The notes: generated by a model not told the origin, from the letters alone. 64,000 nucleotides of DNA from Flavobacteriales bacterium (GCA_947447955.1 CANFLS010000010.1:1-64000), one strand, 5' to 3'. Positions 15,939-25,574 are shown, counted from the first letter of the stretch. Made by a program: numbers and translations.

Positions 15939-16553
15939 ATGAATAAAGAATATTGGGATGAAAGATACGCCCGCAGCGAGTATGCTTATGGCGAAGCCCC
16001 AAATGTGTTTATAGAAGAAACTCTTCCTAATTATCCGATAGGTAGAATTTTGTTTCCTGCAGATGGAGAGGGACGAAATTCAGTTTATGCAGCCAAATTG
16101 GGTTGGACGGTTTCCGCGTTTGATTTAAGTGATACTGGTAAGCAAAAAGCAATGGATTTGGCAACTGCATTCGATGTTACAATCGACTACGAGGTGAGCG
16201 GTGCTGAAGAAATAAACTATGAACTTGAAAGCTTCGATGCAATTGCCTTTGTATTTGCTCACTTTCCAGCTGCTGTGAAACAACAATATAATAAAAAAAT
16301 GTTGGATTTCCTAAAACCAGGCGGTTTGGTGTTTTTTGAAGCATTTGGTAAAGACCACATTGAATACCAGAAAAAATATCCCTCAATAGGAGGACCAAAA
16401 GACGTAGATATGCTTTTTTCGAAAGAGGAATTGATGGATTCATTTGCAGATTTTGAAGTAATTTTATTGGAAGTGGTTGAGCAAACGTTGAATGAGGGAC
16501 CATTTCACCAAGGTGTGGGATCTGTAATTCGTTTCATTGGAAGGAAAAAATAA
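15939..16553 (+). CDS. Class I SAM-dependent methyltransferase
   Basis: 204 residues, opening YWDERYARSEYAYGEAPN, a head typical of the TehB/thiopurine-like group. The SAM loop is ILFPADGEGRNSVYAA (motif I, with Asp-Gly-Glu-Gly in place of the usual Gly-x-Gly), then VSAFDLS (acidic ribose-binding residue), SFDAIAFVFAHFP (motif IV) and LKPGGLVFFEAF. Substrate unknown; small molecules are more likely than nucleic acid. Three nt downstream of the ALDH gene and last of the gpmI operon. Confidence 0.85.
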   Translation: MNKEYWDERYARSEYAYGEAPNVFIEETLPNYPIGRILFPADGEGRNSVYAAKLGWTVSAFDLSDTGKQKAMDLATAFDVTIDYEVSGAEEINYELESFDAIAFVFAHFPAAVKQQYNKKMLDFLKPGGLVFFEAFGKDHIEYQKKYPSIGGPKDVDMLFSKEELMDSFADFEVILLEVVEQTLNEGPFHQGVGSVIRFIGRKK

Positions 16554-16598
16554 CGCAATCAGGCTTTTTGTGGCCAACTGTTTTCTGACTTTTCGTTG

Positions 16599-16606
16599 TA
16601 TTTTTG
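16599..16606 (+). promoter_or_regulatory. -7 promoter element TATTTTTG, 4 nt before thiL
   Basis: Exact TAnnTTTG match; tgaa separates it from the ATG at 16611. Confidence 0.6.
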
Positions 16607-16610
16607 TGAA

Positions 16611-17660
16611 ATGTTTGAAAATACCGAAAGAACTGAACTTTCTGCCTTGGGTGAATTTGGATTGATATCTCATTTATCCAAACACTTTACCAGTAAAAAT
16701 GAATCAACCGTTTTAGGAATTGGCGACGATGCCGCAATTGTGAAATTGGGCAACGAAATGATGGCCATTTCTACGGATAGCTACATTGAAGGGGTGCATT
16801 TCGATTTGATGTTTCATCCATTAAAGCATTTGGGATACAAAGCAGTTGCCGCAACGGTGAGTGATATTTGTGCCATGAATGCAATTCCAACACAAATTTT
16901 GGTTGCTATTGGTTTAAGCAATCGTTTTTCTTTGGAAGCCGTTGAGGAATTGTACGAAGGAATGCGTTTGGCTTGTGAAAAATACAACATTGATTTAATA
17001 GGGGGAGATACTTCCTCATCTCGCTCAGGATTGGTTTTGAACCTAACCGCTATGGGTAGGGTAGAAGAATCTAAAATGACATTAAGAAAAGGTGCCCAGC
17101 CCAATGATTTGCTAGTCGTTACTGGTGATTTGGGTGGAGCTTATATGGGATTGCAAATTTTGGAACGTGAAAAAAAGGTATTTTTAGAACATCCTAAAAT
17201 GCAACCAGATTTAGAAACTTACGATTACATTGTGGGTCGTCAACTAAAGGCCGAAGCGAGGGTAGACGTAATTCAATTGTTAGATGATTTAAAAATTATT
17301 CCAACCAGTATGATGGATGTGAGCGATGGTGTTGCCTCTGAATTGTTCCATTTGGGACAAGCTTCTGGGGTAGGTTTTGATATCTATGAAGAGAAATTGC
17401 CAATTGATCCTCAAACCATTGATGCAGCGTTGGAATTTGATTTGAATCCAAGTATCATGGCTTTGAATGGCGGTGAAGATTACGAATTGTTGTTCACCAT
17501 CAAACAGGAAGATTTCGATAAAATTAAAAACAATCCAGATTTTACAGTAATTGGCCATGCTACCGACATGGTAAACATTTATAGATTAAATACCAAAGCG
17601 GGTAATTCATTTGAAATTAAAGCGCAAGGTTGGGAGCATTTTTCTTCAGATAATAAATAA
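16611..17660 (+). CDS. thiL: Thiamine-monophosphate kinase
   Basis: The start at 16611 gives 349 residues, usual for ThiL. GIGDDAAIV is the N-terminal metal- and ATP-binding Asp-Asp, STDSYIEGVHFD the thiamine-phosphate and ATP loop, DLIGGDTSSS and VTGDLGGA further active-site strands, MDVSDGVASE the mid Asp, and NGGEDYELLF the C-terminal signature. It phosphorylates thiamine monophosphate to the active cofactor. The longer frame from 16596 would run into the promoter. No other thiamine genes nearby. Confidence 0.96.
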   Translation: MFENTERTELSALGEFGLISHLSKHFTSKNESTVLGIGDDAAIVKLGNEMMAISTDSYIEGVHFDLMFHPLKHLGYKAVAATVSDICAMNAIPTQILVAIGLSNRFSLEAVEELYEGMRLACEKYNIDLIGGDTSSSRSGLVLNLTAMGRVEESKMTLRKGAQPNDLLVVTGDLGGAYMGLQILEREKKVFLEHPKMQPDLETYDYIVGRQLKAEARVDVIQLLDDLKIIPTSMMDVSDGVASELFHLGQASGVGFDIYEEKLPIDPQTIDAALEFDLNPSIMALNGGEDYELLFTIKQEDFDKIKNNPDFTVIGHATDMVNIYRLNTKAGNSFEIKAQGWEHFSSDNK

Positions 17661-17666
17661 TCAACG

Positions 17667-17674
17667 TATTTTTG
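17667..17674 (+). promoter_or_regulatory. -7 promoter element TATTTTTG, 4 nt before aspS
   Basis: Exact TAnnTTTG match; taaa separates it from the ATG at 17679. Same geometry as thiL. Confidence 0.6.
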
Positions 17675-17678
17675 TAAA

Positions 17679-19433
17679 ATGTATCGTTCGCATACTTGTG
17701 GTGAATTAAGAGTTTCTCATGTTGGAGAAACAGTAACGTTGGCGGGTTGGGTTGCCAAATCTCGTGTTATGGGCAGCAGCATGGCTTTTGTGGATATCCG
17801 CGATCGTTATGGAATTACCCAATTGGCTTTCAACGAAGCTTATAGCAAAGAATTATTGGAAAAAGCCAGTACCTTGGGTCGTGAATTTGTAATTCAAGCA
17901 ACTGGAAAGGTTGCAGAGAGAAGTGCAAAAAACGGACAACTTGAAACTGGCGATATAGAAATTATTGTTGAATCTTTAACAATATTAAATGAGTCTAAAA
18001 CACCTCCGTTTACCATTGAAAATGAAACAGATGGTGGTGACGATATTCGTATGCAATATCGCTATTTAGATTTAAGAAGGGACATCGTTCGTAAGAACCT
18101 AGAATTGCGTCACAATTTGGCACAATCTATTCGCTCGTATTTGTCTAATCAGCAATTTTTAGAAGTTGAAACTCCTGTTTTAATTAAGAGTACTCCTGAA
18201 GGAGCCCGTGACTTTGTAGTTCCAAGTAGAATGAACAAAGGTCAATGGTATGCCCTTCCTCAAAGTCCACAAACATTTAAGCAATTGCTTATGGTGAGTG
18301 GTTTTGATAGATATTTTCAAATTGTAAAATGTTTTAGAGACGAAGATTTGCGTGCAGACAGACAGCCTGAATTCACCCAAATAGATTGTGAAATGAGCTT
18401 TGTAGAAAGAGAAGACATTATCCAAACTTTTGAGGGAATGATGAAGCAGCTATTTTCTGATGTAAAAGGAATTACTTTTGGCGATTTTCCAAGAATGAGC
18501 TATGCAGATGCCATGAAATATTATGGTTCTGACAAGCCAGATATTCGTTTTGGAATGTCTTTCGTTGAATTAAAAGCACCAGGAAATGAGTTGGATGTAG
18601 TTTCAGGTAAAGATTTTGGTCTATTTGACAATGCCGAGGCTGTAATTGGTATTTGTGCTACCGGAGCTGCTGTTTATACCCGCAAACAAATTGATGCCCT
18701 GGTTGAGTATGTAAAACGTCCTCAAATTGGCGCAACAGGAATCATCTATTGCCGAGTGGAAGCTGATGGCAGTTTGAAATCTTCTGTAGATAAATTCTAT
18801 GATGCCGATGCATTGTTGAAATGGAAAGAGGCAATGAATGCACAACCTGGCGATTTGATGTTGATTATGGCCGGTGGTTTAGATAAAACCAGAAAGCAAT
18901 TGAACGAACTTCGTTTGTTTGTTGGTTCTGACCTTGGTTTAAAAAATCCTCATGATTTTAAACCATTGTGGGTAGTTGATTTTCCATTGTTAGAATGGGA
19001 TGAAGATCATAACCGTTTCCACGCAATGCACCATCCATTTACCAGTCCTTTGCCAGAAGACAGAGAATTGATGAATTCTGATCCGGGCAAAGTGAGAGCC
19101 AATGCCTATGATATGGTAATTAATGGTGTTGAAATTGGTGGTGGATCAATTCGTATTTTCGATAAACAATTGCAGTCTGAAATGTTTGATTTGCTAGGGT
19201 TTACCAAAGAAGATGCACAATATCAATTCGGATTCTTAATGAATGCATTTGAATATGGTGCTCCTCCACATGGTGGATTGGCCTTAGGTTTCGACCGTTT
19301 GTGCAGTATGCTTGGCGGAAGTGACAGCATTAGAGACTTTATTGCATTCCCTAAAAACAATAGTGGTAGGGATGTAATGATTGATGCACCGAGTACGTTG
19401 TCTGCAGCTCAGTTGAAGGAGTTGGAGTTATAA
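17679..19433 (+). CDS. aspS: Aspartyl-tRNA synthetase
   Basis: 584 residues of the bacterial type. An N-terminal OB fold reads the anticodon ([23 protein letters not shown]), motif 2 is [18 protein letters not shown], the bacterial GAD insertion lies between motifs 2 and 3, and motif 3 is [21 protein letters not shown] is the flipping/KMSKS-like loop region. It charges tRNA-Asp in the cytoplasm. Whether it also charges tRNA-Asn cannot be decided here. The stop lies directly next to a tandem repeat tract. Confidence 0.98.
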   Translation: MYRSHTCGELRVSHVGETVTLAGWVAKSRVMGSSMAFVDIRDRYGITQLAFNEAYSKELLEKASTLGREFVIQATGKVAERSAKNGQLETGDIEIIVESLTILNESKTPPFTIENETDGGDDIRMQYRYLDLRRDIVRKNLELRHNLAQSIRSYLSNQQFLEVETPVLIKSTPEGARDFVVPSRMNKGQWYALPQSPQTFKQLLMVSGFDRYFQIVKCFRDEDLRADRQPEFTQIDCEMSFVEREDIIQTFEGMMKQLFSDVKGITFGDFPRMSYADAMKYYGSDKPDIRFGMSFVELKAPGNELDVVSGKDFGLFDNAEAVIGICATGAAVYTRKQIDALVEYVKRPQIGATGIIYCRVEADGSLKSSVDKFYDADALLKWKEAMNAQPGDLMLIMAGGLDKTRKQLNELRLFVGSDLGLKNPHDFKPLWVVDFPLLEWDEDHNRFHAMHHPFTSPLPEDRELMNSDPGKVRANAYDMVINGVEIGGGSIRIFDKQLQSEMFDLLGFTKEDAQYQFGFLMNAFEYGAPPHGGLALGFDRLCSMLGGSDSIRDFIAFPKNNSGRDVMIDAPSTLSAAQLKELEL

Positions 19434-19438
19434 TTGGG

Positions 19439-19536
19439 ATTAGACAGATTAGACAGATTAGACAGATTAGACGGATTAGACAGATTGGATTAGACTGGTT
19501 AGACAGATTGATTGGATTATGCCGATAGCTTTCGGG
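19439..19536. repeat. Tandem 9-bp repeat tract (ATTAGACAG) with palindrome
   Basis: Five near-identical copies of ATTAGACAG head to tail, then two diverged copies, then an imperfect palindrome around CCGATAGCTTTCGGG (19522-19536). The same two parts recur at 25575-25830. The tract fills the start of the gap between the convergent aspS and diacylglycerol kinase genes. It is interrupted by a stop in one frame and encodes Leu-Asp-Arg or Ile-Arg-Gln in the others; no gene is likely. Confidence 0.9.
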
Positions 19537-19569
19537 AAGATTGGCTGGGTTTGAGGGTTGTTAATTAAA

Positions 19570-19648
19570 CTAAACGACCGGCAGGTCCTCTAAACGCATG
19601 GTAATGCTTCTAAACGCTAAACGCACTAAGTGCTTCTAAACACTAAAC
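19570..19648. repeat. CTAAAC units separated by mini-hairpins
   Basis: Six copies of CTAAAC (starting at 19570, 19590, 19610, 19617, 19636 and 19643). Three of the spacers are short inverted repeats: GACC-GGCA-GGTC, GCAT-GGTA-ATGC and GCACT-A-AGTGC. The spacer sequences differ but each can fold, so the structure is kept while the bases change. The last units overlap the 3' end of the diacylglycerol kinase gene and provide its stop codon. Confidence 0.75.
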
Positions 19649-20013
19649 GCAGCGATGATGTGGGGAAGTAGAATATAAAGCCCTACGATGATAGAAACAG
19701 TGCTGGCGCAGAATGTGGCTCCAGCGGCCATGTCTTTTGATTGACCCACTCCCACGTGTAAATCTGGGTGCAATGTGTCTAATGCTTTTTCTAACGCTGT
19801 ATTCAATCCCTCAGAAACCAACATCAAGCCAATGGCAAGCCATAAAATAGCCCATTCAAAACGGGTTAGGTGTTGCCCAAAATATCCCAATCCAAATCCA
19901 GTGATTACAGTCAAAACCATACATCCTAAGATGATTTGAAAATTGCGCTCAGTTCTTGCTAGAAGAATAACTCCGTTAAGGGCGTATTTGAAAGATTTAT
20001 AAAAACGAAACAT
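19636..20013 (-). CDS. Diacylglycerol kinase family membrane protein (DgkA type)
   Basis: 125 residues with three membrane spans. The active-site pattern of prokaryotic DgkA/undecaprenol kinases is present: E near residue 31 (ARTERNFQI), SEGLNTALEKALD in the second helix region, and GQSKDMAAGA with the conserved Lys-Asp. It phosphorylates diacylglycerol or undecaprenol in the inner membrane using ATP. The final residues (AAFSV) and the TAG stop lie within the CTAAAC repeat array, so the C-terminus has been altered or captured by the repeat. Confidence 0.92.
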   Translation of the reverse strand: MFRFYKSFKYALNGVILLARTERNFQIILGCMVLTVITGFGLGYFGQHLTRFEWAILWLAIGLMLVSEGLNTALEKALDTLHPDLHVGVGQSKDMAAGATFCASTVSIIVGLYILLPHIIAAFSV

Positions 20014-20055
20014 AGATAATATTGATGCATCAAAGATGCGATTTCGTTTTTAAAT

Positions 20056-20082
20056 AAAAAAGGCTCCCATTGGGAGCCTTTT
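20056..20082 (-). terminator. Terminator of dnaA
   Basis: Minus-strand stem AAAAGGCTCCC / GGGAGCCTTTT with a 3-nt loop and a T tail, 20 nt past the dnaA stop. Confidence 0.85.
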
Positions 20083-20101
20083 CACATTTATGAGGTTATT
20101 C

Positions 20102-21541
20102 TTAGAATGTATTGATTTTGATACGTTTTTCAATTTCTTCAACGTCGTGACGGAACTTCTTATCTGTTTCGATAAGGTCGTTTACGGTTTGACAAGCATG
20201 AATTACGGTACTGTGATCACGTCCCCCAAAGAAAATACCGATGTTCTTTAAAGACGCCTTGGTAAGATCTTTAGTGAAGTACATAGCAATTTGACGTGCT
20301 TGTACAATTTCACGCTTTCTGGTTTTAGATTTAACAGCTTCTACAGGAATGTTGTAGAAGTCGCAAACCAATTTTTGAATATAATCGATGCTAATTTCAC
20401 GGGTTGAATTTTTCACAAAATTCTTCACGATTTGTTTCGCAAGGTTAAGGTCTAATTGTTTTCTAGTTAAAGAACCTTGTGCCAATAATGAAATTAAAGC
20501 ACCTTCAAGTTCTCTCACGTTGGTATCGATGTTATGCGCCAAGTATTCAACTACGTCTTTGTGCAACGTAATTCCATCTTGGTACATTTTGTTTTCAAGG
20601 ATAGAAACACGGGTATCGAAATCTGGACCGTTAAGGTCTGCAGACAATCCCCATTTGAAACGACTTAACAAACGCTCATCCATATTTTTCAAGTCTTTTG
20701 GAGGACGATCGCAGGTTAAGATAATTTGTTTTCCATTTTGATGTAAGTGGTTGAAAATTTGGAAGAAAACTTCCTGAGTTCTTTCTTTTTTAGCAAAGAA
20801 TTGAACATCGTCAACGATTAATACATCTAAATATTGATAGAAGTTAACAAATTGGTTGTTGTTTCCTTGTTTTGCTGAATCAATAAATTGATTGATGAAT
20901 TTTTCAGCACTTACAAATACAACTACTTTTTGTTTGTGTGTTTGTTTGATTAGATTACCAATAGCATGGGCCAAGTGGGTTTTACCCAATCCGCAACCAC
21001 CAAATACCATAAGAGGGTTAAAGGCAGTCCCTCCTGGTTTTTGTGCAATTGCCAATCCCGCGTTTCTTGCAAGTTTGTTGCAATCACCTTCAACGAAATT
21101 GTCGAAAGTGTAACGTGGATTCAATTGGCTATCAATATTCATGCGTTTCAATCCAGGAATAATGAATGGATTTTTAATTGGAGAATCTAAATTAATAGGC
21201 ATTCCCAATTCATTATTCACTTGTTTTGAAGAGTTACCCGTAGGTAAATTAATAGTAAATGGTTGTTGATCTACACCTGAAGCAGTTTCAACAATAATGT
21301 TATATTCTAGTTTAGCCGTTGGGCCAATAATCTTTTTTAAAGTCTTGTGTAAAAGTTGAACGTAATGTTCTTCAAGCCATTCGTAGAAAAATTGGCTGGG
21401 CACTTGAATTGTGAGTACTTTATTAGACATTTTAACTGGCTTGATAGGTTCAAACCAAGTCTTGAAACTTTGTGGGTTAACGTTGTCTTTAAAAATTTTT
21501 AAGCAGTCTTGCCAAATTATTTCATGTGCCTTTTTTTCCAT
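20102..21541 (-). CDS. dnaA: Chromosomal replication initiator DnaA
   Basis: 479 residues. Domain I (1-~80) binds DnaB/regulators and is followed by a linker. AAA+ domain III has Walker A GGCGLGKTHL, Walker B VLIVDDVQFF and sensor LSRFKWGL; domain IV is the DNA-binding helix-turn-helix with GRDHSTVIHAC (the DnaA signature). It binds DnaA boxes and opens oriC. A Cys in the third position of the Walker A loop is unusual to me, where Val, Ser or Thr is common. dnaN and recF are not adjacent. Upstream is a very AT-rich gap. Confidence 0.97.
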   Translation of the reverse strand: MEKKAHEIIWQDCLKIFKDNVNPQSFKTWFEPIKPVKMSNKVLTIQVPSQFFYEWLEEHYVQLLHKTLKKIIGPTAKLEYNIIVETASGVDQQPFTINLPTGNSSKQVNNELGMPINLDSPIKNPFIIPGLKRMNIDSQLNPRYTFDNFVEGDCNKLARNAGLAIAQKPGGTAFNPLMVFGGCGLGKTHLAHAIGNLIKQTHKQKVVVFVSAEKFINQFIDSAKQGNNNQFVNFYQYLDVLIVDDVQFFAKKERTQEVFFQIFNHLHQNGKQIILTCDRPPKDLKNMDERLLSRFKWGLSADLNGPDFDTRVSILENKMYQDGITLHKDVVEYLAHNIDTNVRELEGALISLLAQGSLTRKQLDLNLAKQIVKNFVKNSTREISIDYIQKLVCDFYNIPVEAVKSKTRKREIVQARQIAMYFTKDLTKASLKNIGIFFGGRDHSTVIHACQTVNDLIETDKKFRHDVEEIEKRIKINTF

Positions 21542-21749
21542 AATTGAATTTTTTTCTCTAATTGTATTTTAAGTTGTTAATAAAGTGTATTTAACTTATT
21601 GAAATACAATAACTGATTGATATTGTATTCCATTCTGTAAAGAAAAACAATTAATTCACATTTTGCTAATTTTTTTTACTTGTTTTTTAATTATTTTTTT
21701 TGTAAGAAGGATATTTTTTTTATAAACGGCAATTTATTTTTATAAAAAA
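21542..21749. other. AT-rich spacer upstream of dnaA
   Basis: About 208 bp with long T runs on the plus strand (for example around 21669-21722). One loose DnaA-box-like word, TTATTAACA on the minus strand near 21576, is the only candidate site. It holds no consensus DnaA box cluster, so I cannot call it an origin. It must contain the dnaA promoter, but no exact TAnnTTTG was found. Confidence 0.35.
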
Positions 21750-23288
21750 TTAGGCGAATTCACCGAATTCACTCCGCAAAATATCTGCAATTTCGCCAAG
21801 GGTGGCATATTGCTCAACAGCGTCCAATATATAAGGCATTAAGTTGTTGCTCGTTGAGCATGCTGCTTTAAGTTTTTGAAGCGACTCTGTTACCTTAATG
21901 TTACTTCTTTTCGCTTTTAACTCATTAATTTTTTGAGTTTGGGTATCTCTAATGCTATCATTTATTTTAAAGCTTGGAGGTGAAGCAACCTCTTCAACTT
22001 GAAATTGATTCACACCAACAACAATCGATTCTTTACTTTCGACTTCTTTTTGGTATATATAGCTGCTGTTTGCAATTTGATCTTGAATCCATCCATTTTC
22101 AACAGCAGAAACTGCTCCACCCATTTCAGAAATCTGATCCATCAATTTTAAAGCCTCCGCTTCAATTGCATTGGTGAGTTCTTCAACAAAGTAACTTCCC
22201 CCAAGAGGATCAACAGTATTCGCTATTCCACTTTCAAATCCAATAATTTGTTGGGTTCTCAATGCAGTTCTTGCCGCTTTTTCAGTAGGTAAATTCAAAG
22301 CTTCGTCAAAACCGTTGGTGTGCAAGCTTTGAGTTCCCCCCAAAACTGCCGCCATGGCTTGAATGGTAACCCTGCTAATATTATTCTCTGGTTGTTGAGC
22401 GGTAAGCGTAGAACCACCCGTTTGGGTGTGGAAACGCAACATCATTGCCTCGTTAGATTTTGCACCAAGATTTTTCATGGTGTTTGCCCAAATTCTTCTT
22501 GCTGCCCTGAATTTTGCTATTTCTTCAAAGAAATCATTGTGTGCATTGAAGAAAAACGAAAGTCTTTTTCCAAAAACATCAATGTCTAATCCTTTTGCAA
22601 GCGCACTTTCTACATACGCTTTTCCGTTTGCTAGGGTGAATGCCAATTCTTGAGCAGCCGTACTTCCAGCTTCACGAATGTGGTATCCACTAATACTAAT
22701 GGTATTCCAACGAGGTAGTTCTTTACTGCACCATTCAAAAATGTCAGTAATGATTCTCATGCTTGGTCTAACCGGATATATATACGTACCTCTTGCAGCG
22801 TATTCCTTTAATATGTCGTTTTGAATGGTACCGCCCACTTTTGTCAAATCGGCGTTCTGCTTTTTTGCCAAAGCCACATACATCGCCAACAAAGTGCTTG
22901 CGGTTGCATTAATGGTCATACTCGTGGTTACATTTTCAAGGGTAATTCCTTTGAAAAGCAATTCCATGTCCTCCAAAGAATCAATGGCAACTCCTACTTT
23001 TCCTACTTCGCCTTCGCTCATTGCGTGGTCACTGTCGTAACCAATTTGCGTTGGTAAGTCAAATGCCACAGACAATCCTGTAGTTCCTTGGTTCAATAAA
23101 TAATGATATCGGGTATTGCTTTCCTCGGCAGTACTGAAACCAGCGTATTGACGCATAGTCCACAATCTGCCACGGTACATGTCCTTTCTAACGCCTCTTG
23201 TAAATGGGAATTCTCCAGCATTTTCTGCCATCCCCGAAGGATTATTGTAAATTTCTTTTATTTCAATTCCGCTGCTCGTCTTTTTCAT
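21750..23288 (-). CDS. Methylmalonyl-CoA mutase, large (substrate-binding) subunit without B12 domain
   Basis: 512 residues from ATG 23288; the frame opens 3 codons earlier with TTG. The TIM-barrel domain is complete. [16 protein letters not shown] carries the Tyr equivalent to Y89, AARGTYIYP the Arg equivalent to R207, and SISGYH the His equivalent to H244, a set that indicates methylmalonyl-CoA rather than isobutyryl-CoA as substrate. The cobalamin domain with DxHxxG found in full-length mutases is absent, so a separate B12-binding subunit is needed and is not in this window. It interconverts succinyl-CoA and methylmalonyl-CoA in propionate metabolism. It starts 1 nt after the upstream gene's stop. 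Confidence 0.92.
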   Translation of the reverse strand: MKKTSSGIEIKEIYNNPSGMAENAGEFPFTRGVRKDMYRGRLWTMRQYAGFSTAEESNTRYHYLLNQGTTGLSVAFDLPTQIGYDSDHAMSEGEVGKVGVAIDSLEDMELLFKGITLENVTTSMTINATASTLLAMYVALAKKQNADLTKVGGTIQNDILKEYAARGTYIYPVRPSMRIITDIFEWCSKELPRWNTISISGYHIREAGSTAAQELAFTLANGKAYVESALAKGLDIDVFGKRLSFFFNAHNDFFEEIAKFRAARRIWANTMKNLGAKSNEAMMLRFHTQTGGSTLTAQQPENNISRVTIQAMAAVLGGTQSLHTNGFDEALNLPTEKAARTALRTQQIIGFESGIANTVDPLGGSYFVEELTNAIEAEALKLMDQISEMGGAVSAVENGWIQDQIANSSYIYQKEVESKESIVVGVNQFQVEEVASPPSFKINDSIRDTQTQKINELKAKRSNIKVTESLQKLKAACSTSNNLMPYILDAVEQYATLGEIADILRSEFGEFA

Positions 23289-23289
23289 C

Positions 23290-23835
23290 TTAACCAAAAA
23301 TAAGTTCGATTTCGTTTTTAATCATACGCAATCCTTTTTCATGAGGGATTTCGCCTTTTTCTTGTAACGCATTTATCAATGCAACGCAATAATCGCTTGC
23401 AGTTCCGTTAGGATCTACTGTGCGTTCAACTTGTTGTAACATGATCATGGTTTGTTCTTTCACTATCTTTATCATATTCCAAGTTTGTTCACTCACATAA
23501 ACTTGTTGCGATAAATTATAATTGAACTCTTCTTGAATTGCCTTCATTGCCAAAATTTTAAATTCAGCAGGTGTGGTATTTGGATTTCCGTAAGTTTGAA
23601 TAAGGGTAGGGATGCTCGTTCTCTCCAAAAGGATTGACAATCTTTCATATGCCTGTAGTTTCAATTTGCCTAAAGCTTCATTGTTGTTTTTGAGGGACTC
23701 AATTTTAACCATTTGAATAATGGTTTGGGTGTGTGCCTTAAACATTGACTTTGCAAACATGATAATGATAATGGTTATTGCCAGAATGAAACTGGTTGCA
23801 TACAGTATATAGTTAAAGATTTCGGGATTTTTCAT
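23290..23835 (-). CDS. Single-span membrane protein of unknown function
   Basis: From ATG 23835 the product is 181 residues: a short head, one transmembrane helix ([20 protein letters not shown]), then a cytoplasmic helical domain with charged surface ([32 protein letters not shown]). I recall similar Bacteroidota proteins without known function. The longer frame from 23892 is less likely, since TATCTTTG at 23847-23854 lies 11 nt before 23835. One nt separates its stop from the mutase start, so they are co-transcribed; a functional link is not evident. Confidence 0.7.
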   Translation of the reverse strand: MKNPEIFNYILYATSFILAITIIIIMFAKSMFKAHTQTIIQMVKIESLKNNNEALGKLKLQAYERLSILLERTSIPTLIQTYGNPNTTPAEFKILAMKAIQEEFNYNLSQQVYVSEQTWNMIKIVKEQTMIMLQQVERTVDPNGTASDYCVALINALQEKGEIPHEKGLRMIKNEIELIFG

Positions 23836-23846
23836 AAACTTTTCGA

Positions 23847-23854
23847 CAAAGATA
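23847..23854 (-). promoter_or_regulatory. -7 promoter element TATCTTTG of the mutase operon
   Basis: Exact TAnnTTTG match on the minus strand, 11 nt before the ATG at 23835. Confidence 0.5.
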
Positions 23855-23909
23855 ATGGCTTTGTCCGACAAGTCTATATTGAAAACTACCACTTATAGAA
23901 GATTTTCGC

Positions 23910-23917
23910 TAAATTTG
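23910..23917 (+). promoter_or_regulatory. -7 promoter element TAAATTTG, 4 nt before the IscA-type gene
   Basis: Exact TAnnTTTG match; taat separates it from the ATG at 23922. Confidence 0.6.
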
Positions 23918-23921
23918 TAAT

Positions 23922-24290
23922 ATGGAAAATGCAACTATTGAAACCCCTGTAGCTCTAGAAAAACCACCAATTGGATTTACAAATTCTGCCTTGGAGGAAT
24001 TGCATCGTTTGAATGATAATTTAGAATTAAAAGATGATGCCGTTTTGCGCATTGGTGTTAAAGGTGGTGGATGTTCAGGAATGAGTTATTTGCTAGCATT
24101 TGATAAAAAAGAAGAAGGTGATAATTTATACTCTCTTGATGGCATTCCAGTTGTAATGAACAAAGCCCATGTGATGTACGTTATCGGAATGGAAATTGAT
24201 TGGGAAAATGGATTGGCAAATCGTGGATTCTCTTTTAACAATCCAAATGCCTCTTCAACTTGTGGCTGTGGACAGTCATTCTCTGCCTAA
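23922..24290 (+). CDS. IscA/HesB-family iron-sulfur assembly protein
   Basis: 122 residues. The three conserved cysteines are present: GVKGGGCSGMSY in the middle and CGCGQSF at the C-terminus. A-type carriers use these to bind a [2Fe-2S] or [4Fe-4S] cluster and pass it to apo-enzymes. A 15-residue N-terminal extension rich in Glu and Pro precedes the fold. Monocistronic, with a permease gene 36 nt downstream. Confidence 0.93.
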   Translation: MENATIETPVALEKPPIGFTNSALEELHRLNDNLELKDDAVLRIGVKGGGCSGMSYLLAFDKKEEGDNLYSLDGIPVVMNKAHVMYVIGMEIDWENGLANRGFSFNNPNASSTCGCGQSFSA

Positions 24291-24326
24291 TTCATATTGA
24301 ATTTCTCCGATTCCTAATTCTGAAAA

Positions 24327-25568
24327 TTGTCTCTTTTTTTTGAAAATATCCGCCAAGGAATTGGGTCACTAAAATCACATCGATTAAGAGCGGTTATTAC
24401 ATCTTCTATTATTGCAATTGGTATTACAGCGTTGGTGGGAATTTTAACTTCCATCGATGCCATGAATAATGCCATTTCCAAAACAATGAGCCGAATGGGT
24501 TCTCAGAGTTTTACCATAAGCAACAGACTTAGGGTTGAACGTTTTGGTGTTCCTGCTGATTTTCCAAATATTCATTACGACCAAGCACATCAATTTGAAA
24601 ATTACTTTGGCAACAGGCTTCCGGTTTCGATTGCCTTAAATGCTTCTTTCAACAGCAAAGTAAAATGCAACCATTTGGAAACCAATCCAAATGTAAAAGT
24701 AATAGGCATTGAAGAAGATTATTTGAAAACTTCAAATTACGAAATTGACGCGGGTAGAAATTTTACCCCCAATGATATTCGAATGAATTTGCCACTCGCA
24801 ATCATTGGTTACGATATTCGAAACGATTTATTCAAAGGTTCTGATGCGCCGGGAAGAAGTATAGGCGAAATTATTTCTATTGATGGAAAGCCTTTTAAAG
24901 TGGTTGGCGAATTACAGAAAAAAGGTTCAAGTATGGGAATGTCTGGCGGAGATAGATTGGTGTATATTCCCATTCACAATGCCCGACAATCATTTGCCTC
25001 GGTAACAGATAATTGTACCATCACCATTCAGGTTGACAATGTTCAAGACCTCGATGATGAAATGAATGAATCGTATACCTTAATGCGAAGAATAAGACTC
25101 CTTAAACCTGCTGATACCGATGACTTCTCAATTGTAAAAAGCGATGCCTTGGCAAAAGATGCCAAAGAAAATATGGCCATGGTTTCTGGTGTTGGAACAC
25201 TAATAGGAATAATTACATTATTGGGTGCAGCTGTGAGTTTGATGAATATCATGCTTGTTTCGGTTACCGAACGTACCCGAGAAATTGGGTTAAGAAAAGC
25301 CTTGGGTGCTACTTCTATCAATATTCGCAATCAATTTTTAATTGAAGCCATCATTATTTGTCAGCTTGGCGGTATTGGGGGAATTATTCTCGGCTTGTCA
25401 TTGGGTAACTTAGTTGCACTGGGGTTGGGCAGCGGATTCATAGCTCCCTGGGCTTGGATCATTATGGCCTTTGTGGTCTGTATCATCGTTGGCCTTTTGG
25501 CAGGACTTTATCCTGCAAACAAAGCATCAAAACTCGACCCGATTGAGGCGTTGAGGCATGATGGGTAA
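24327..25568 (+). CDS. MacB-like ABC transporter permease
   Basis: 413 residues: an N-terminal membrane helix (RAVITSSIIAIGITALVGIL), a large periplasmic MacB-type core domain (~65-280), and three C-terminal helices with the FtsX signature RTREIGLRKALGA. It acts in the inner membrane with an ATPase not found next to it, in lipoprotein or small-molecule transport or signal transfer to the envelope. The start is TTG at 24327; the next Met in frame is beyond the first helix, so TTG is likely genuine. Downstream lies a repeat tract. Confidence 0.88.
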   Translation: MSLFFENIRQGIGSLKSHRLRAVITSSIIAIGITALVGILTSIDAMNNAISKTMSRMGSQSFTISNRLRVERFGVPADFPNIHYDQAHQFENYFGNRLPVSIALNASFNSKVKCNHLETNPNVKVIGIEEDYLKTSNYEIDAGRNFTPNDIRMNLPLAIIGYDIRNDLFKGSDAPGRSIGEIISIDGKPFKVVGELQKKGSSMGMSGGDRLVYIPIHNARQSFASVTDNCTITIQVDNVQDLDDEMNESYTLMRRIRLLKPADTDDFSIVKSDALAKDAKENMAMVSGVGTLIGIITLLGAAVSLMNIMLVSVTERTREIGLRKALGATSINIRNQFLIEAIIICQLGGIGGIILGLSLGNLVALGLGSGFIAPWAWIIMAFVVCIIVGLLAGLYPANKASKLDPIEALRHDG

Positions 25569-25574
25569 ATTCGG

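Noticed and set aside
23340-23348. Counting ATGAGGGA, CTGAGGGA and TTGAGGGC as further copies of the enriched octamer
   Set aside because: These near matches (e.g. 13152, 16492, 23341, 42689, 61641) are few and are left out so that the count stays for the exact word.
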